64,000 nucleotides of DNA, from the NCBI GenBank assembly GCA_937873315.1, contig CALMQX010000041.1:62001-126000 (forward strand). The letters are read 5' to 3'. Made by a program: the position numbers and the translations under genes. Below the pieces are notes generated by a model. It did not search any database and had not been told where the DNA came from. It was given only the letters and a program-made list of their open reading frames with translations. Positions within the stretch are counted from its first letter, which is position 1; every line of letters starts with the position of its first letter. This document shows, in pieces, positions 62,688 to 64,000 of this stretch. This stretch comes from an uncultured Nostocoides sp. Lineage in GTDB: Bacteria > Actinomycetota > Actinomycetes > Actinomycetales > Dermatophilaceae.

Positions 62688-64000
62688 TCAGGACTTCCGC
62701 GCCCGTGCCGCCGAGCGGGCCCGCAGGACCTGATCGAGCTCGACCTTGCGAATGCGGATGGCGTCGGGGGTGACCTCGACACACTCGTCCTCGCGGCAGA
62801 ACTCCAGGGACTGCTCCAGCGACATCTTGCGGGCCGGGACGACCTTCTCAAAGTTGTCAGCGCTGGAGGCGCGCACGTTGGTGAGCTTCTTTTCCTTGGT
62901 GATGTTGACGTCCATGTCGTCGGCGCGGGAGTTCTCGCCGACGATCATGCCCTCGTAGACCTCGGTGGTCGGCTCGACGAACAGGATGCCGCGCTCCTGC
63001 AGGTTGACCATGGCGTATGCCGTGACCGGCCCGGAGCGGTCGGCCACCAGCGAGCCACTGATCCGGGTGACGATCTCGCCGTACCAGGGCTCGTAATCCT
63101 CAAAGACGTGGTGGGCGATGCCGGTGCCGCGGGTCTCGGTGAGGAACTCGGTCCGGAAACCGATCAAGCCACGTGAGGGGACGAGGAACTCCATCCGCAC
63201 CCAGCCGGTGCCGTGGTTGGTCATCTGCTCCATGCGGCCCTTGCGGGCAGCCATGATCTGGGTGATCGCACCGAGGTACTCCTCGGGGGTGTCGATGGTG
63301 AGGCGCTCAACGGGCTCGTGGACCTTGCCGCCGACCTGCTTGGTCACCACCTGGGGCTTGCCCACGGTGAGTTCGTAGCCTTCACGACGCATCTGCTCGA
63401 CGAGGATGGCCAGGGCGAGCTCGCCTCGGCCTTGCACCTCCCAGGCGTCAGGGCGCTCGGTCGGGAGAATCCGGAGCGAGACGTTGCCGATGAGCTCGCG
63501 GTCCAAGCGGTCCTTGACCAGGCGAGCGGTCACCTTGGCACCCTTGACCCGGCCAGCCATCGGCGAGGTGTTGGTCCCGATGGTCATCGAGATCGCCGGC
63601 TCGTCGACCGTGATCAGCGGCAGCGGGCGCGGGTCGTCCACATCGGCAAGCGTCTCGCCGATGGTGATATCCGAGATGCCAGCGACGGCGATGATGTCGC
63701 CCGGGCCGGCGTGACTGTCGGCGTCCAGCGGCTTGCGCTCCAGGGCCTGGGTCATCAGCAGTTCGGTGATCTTGACCTTCTCGATCGTGCCGTCGTGCTT
63801 GCACCACGCGACCTGCTGGCCCTTGCGGATGGTGCCATTGTGGACGCGCAGCAGAGCCAGGCGGCCGAGGAAGTTGCTGGCATCCAGATTGGTCACGTGC
63901 GCCTGCAGGGGCGCCTCCGGGTCGTACGACGGCGCCGGGATGGTCTCGATGATCGTCTTGAACAGCGGCTCCAGGCCATCACCCTCCGGCAGGCCCCCGT
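62688..64000 (-). CDS. typA: Ribosome-associated GTPase TypA/BipA, C-terminal part
   Basis: The frame runs to the window edge and continues beyond it; 437 residues including the stop are visible. It covers the translation-factor domain 2 (LQAHVTNLDASNFLGRLALL), the EF-G-like domains (PTERPDAWEVQGRGELALAI) and the BipA-specific C-terminal domain (MEFLVPSRGLIGFRTEFLTE; FEDYEPWYGEIVTRISGSLV). The N-terminal GTPase domain lies outside the window. The stop is 10 bp before the LpqW-like start, so the four genes down to vanW probably form one transcription unit. Confidence 0.95.
   Translation of the reverse strand, partial: GGLPEGDGLEPLFKTIIETIPAPSYDPEAPLQAHVTNLDASNFLGRLALLRVHNGTIRKGQQVAWCKHDGTIEKVKITELLMTQALERKPLDADSHAGPGDIIAVAGISDITIGETLADVDDPRPLPLITVDEPAISMTIGTNTSPMAGRVKGAKVTARLVKDRLDRELIGNVSLRILPTERPDAWEVQGRGELALAILVEQMRREGYELTVGKPQVVTKQVGGKVHEPVERLTIDTPEEYLGAITQIMAARKGRMEQMTNHGTGWVRMEFLVPSRGLIGFRTEFLTETRGTGIAHHVFEDYEPWYGEIVTRISGSLVADRSGPVTAYAMVNLQERGILFVEPTTEVYEGMIVGENSRADDMDVNITKEKKLTNVRASSADNFEKVVPARKMSLEQSLEFCREDECVEVTPDAIRIRKVELDQVLRARSAARARKS

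Larger units (their letters stand above)
472..63022. repeat. Dispersed 8-mer CGGCATAC/GTATGCCG, 62 copies
   Basis: By manual count, the 7-mer GTATGCC/GGCATAC occurs 63 times in 64 kb, and 62 of these are extended to the 8-mer. Expected copies of the 8-mer at about 67% GC are roughly 2-3. Copies lie on both strands about equally (32 and 30), in genes and between them, and in all reading frames. Example starts of the 7-mer: 472, 4514, 7259, 11241, 15679, 20074, 25322, 29304, 33958, 38899, 43530, 47571, 49158, 53314, 60288, 62426. Confidence 0.75.

Noticed and set aside
472-63022. 8-mer as a strand-directing motif (KOPS-like)
   Set aside because: Copies split 32:30 between strands in the window with no run of one orientation.
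1-64000. tRNA, rRNA, CRISPR array, insertion sequence or prophage
   Set aside because: No cloverleaf, spaced direct repeats, transposase or phage genes seen on reading both strands.

Overview
The window is high-GC, densely coded DNA from an actinobacterium, probably of the order Micrococcales and possibly an Intrasporangiaceae/Dermatophilaceae-type genome. The phylum call rests on the mycothiol gene mshB, the actinobacterial dapC/dapD/dapE set, a DUF3117 gene, DivIVA-like membrane proteins, and a gene order resembling the typA-lpqW-mshB...fdxC-dapC...dapD-dapE...sigE-htrA-tatB-mrp stretch of Mycobacterium tuberculosis (from memory of that map). The family-level guess is inference. No tRNA, rRNA, CRISPR array, insertion sequence or phage gene was seen. 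Both edges cut genes: an unknown gene at base 1 and typA at base 64000.

1-16.4 kb is one catabolic and uptake region for choline and glycine betaine. It holds an IclR-type regulator, an aldehyde dehydrogenase (BetB-like), a GMC choline dehydrogenase (BetA-like), an OpuA-type ABC importer with a double permease, a BCCT carrier, L-serine dehydratase, a dimethylglycine/sarcosine dehydrogenase and both electron-transfer flavoprotein subunits. The inferred route is choline -> betaine aldehyde -> betaine -> (demethylation not encoded here) -> dimethylglycine -> sarcosine -> glycine -> serine -> pyruvate. Electrons pass to ETF and one-carbon units to folate. Four transcription units carry a pair of 17-bp operator-like sites whose starts are always 19 bp apart, which makes this a visible regulon.

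16.5-36 kb is mixed accessory and housekeeping content. It contains MarC, an ECF sigma factor with a membrane partner and a secreted protein sharing a putative ECF promoter, a mesaconyl-CoA-hydratase-like MaoC protein, glycerol kinase, DUF1648 and DUF2332 proteins, Xaa-Pro aminopeptidase, arginine deiminase, a GSP17M-like protein and an acyl-CoA dehydrogenase. Further on are a GntR/membrane protein pair with an AT-rich operator, a RIO kinase preceded by a small overlapping ORF, a VanY-type carboxypeptidase, a Gfo/Idh oxidoreductase and two CitE-like CoA-ester lyases.

36-64 kb is the conserved actinobacterial backbone: an MgtE_N/CBS protein, DUF1003, Mrp, TatB, HtrA, SigE (no anti-sigma gene between sigE and htrA), an O-methyltransferase, PepA and DUF3117. 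Next come a DivIVA-like/membrane glycosyltransferase-like fusion, an SRPBCC protein, a second DivIVA-like protein, LOG, DapE, a transglycosylase-like protein, DapD, citrate synthase, a TetR/epimerase divergon with long palindromic operators, DapC, ferredoxin, GNAT and a hydrolase. It ends with a VanW protein, an MshB-flavin reductase fusion, an LpqW-like lipoprotein and TypA.

The strongest unexplained signals are: the 19-bp-register tandem operators; the non-palindromic 8-mer CGGCATAC/GTATGCCG, counted 62 times by eye (about one per kb, both strands equally, against roughly 2-3 expected); the MshB-flavin reductase fusion; and the DivIVA-like fusion beside a second DivIVA-like gene.
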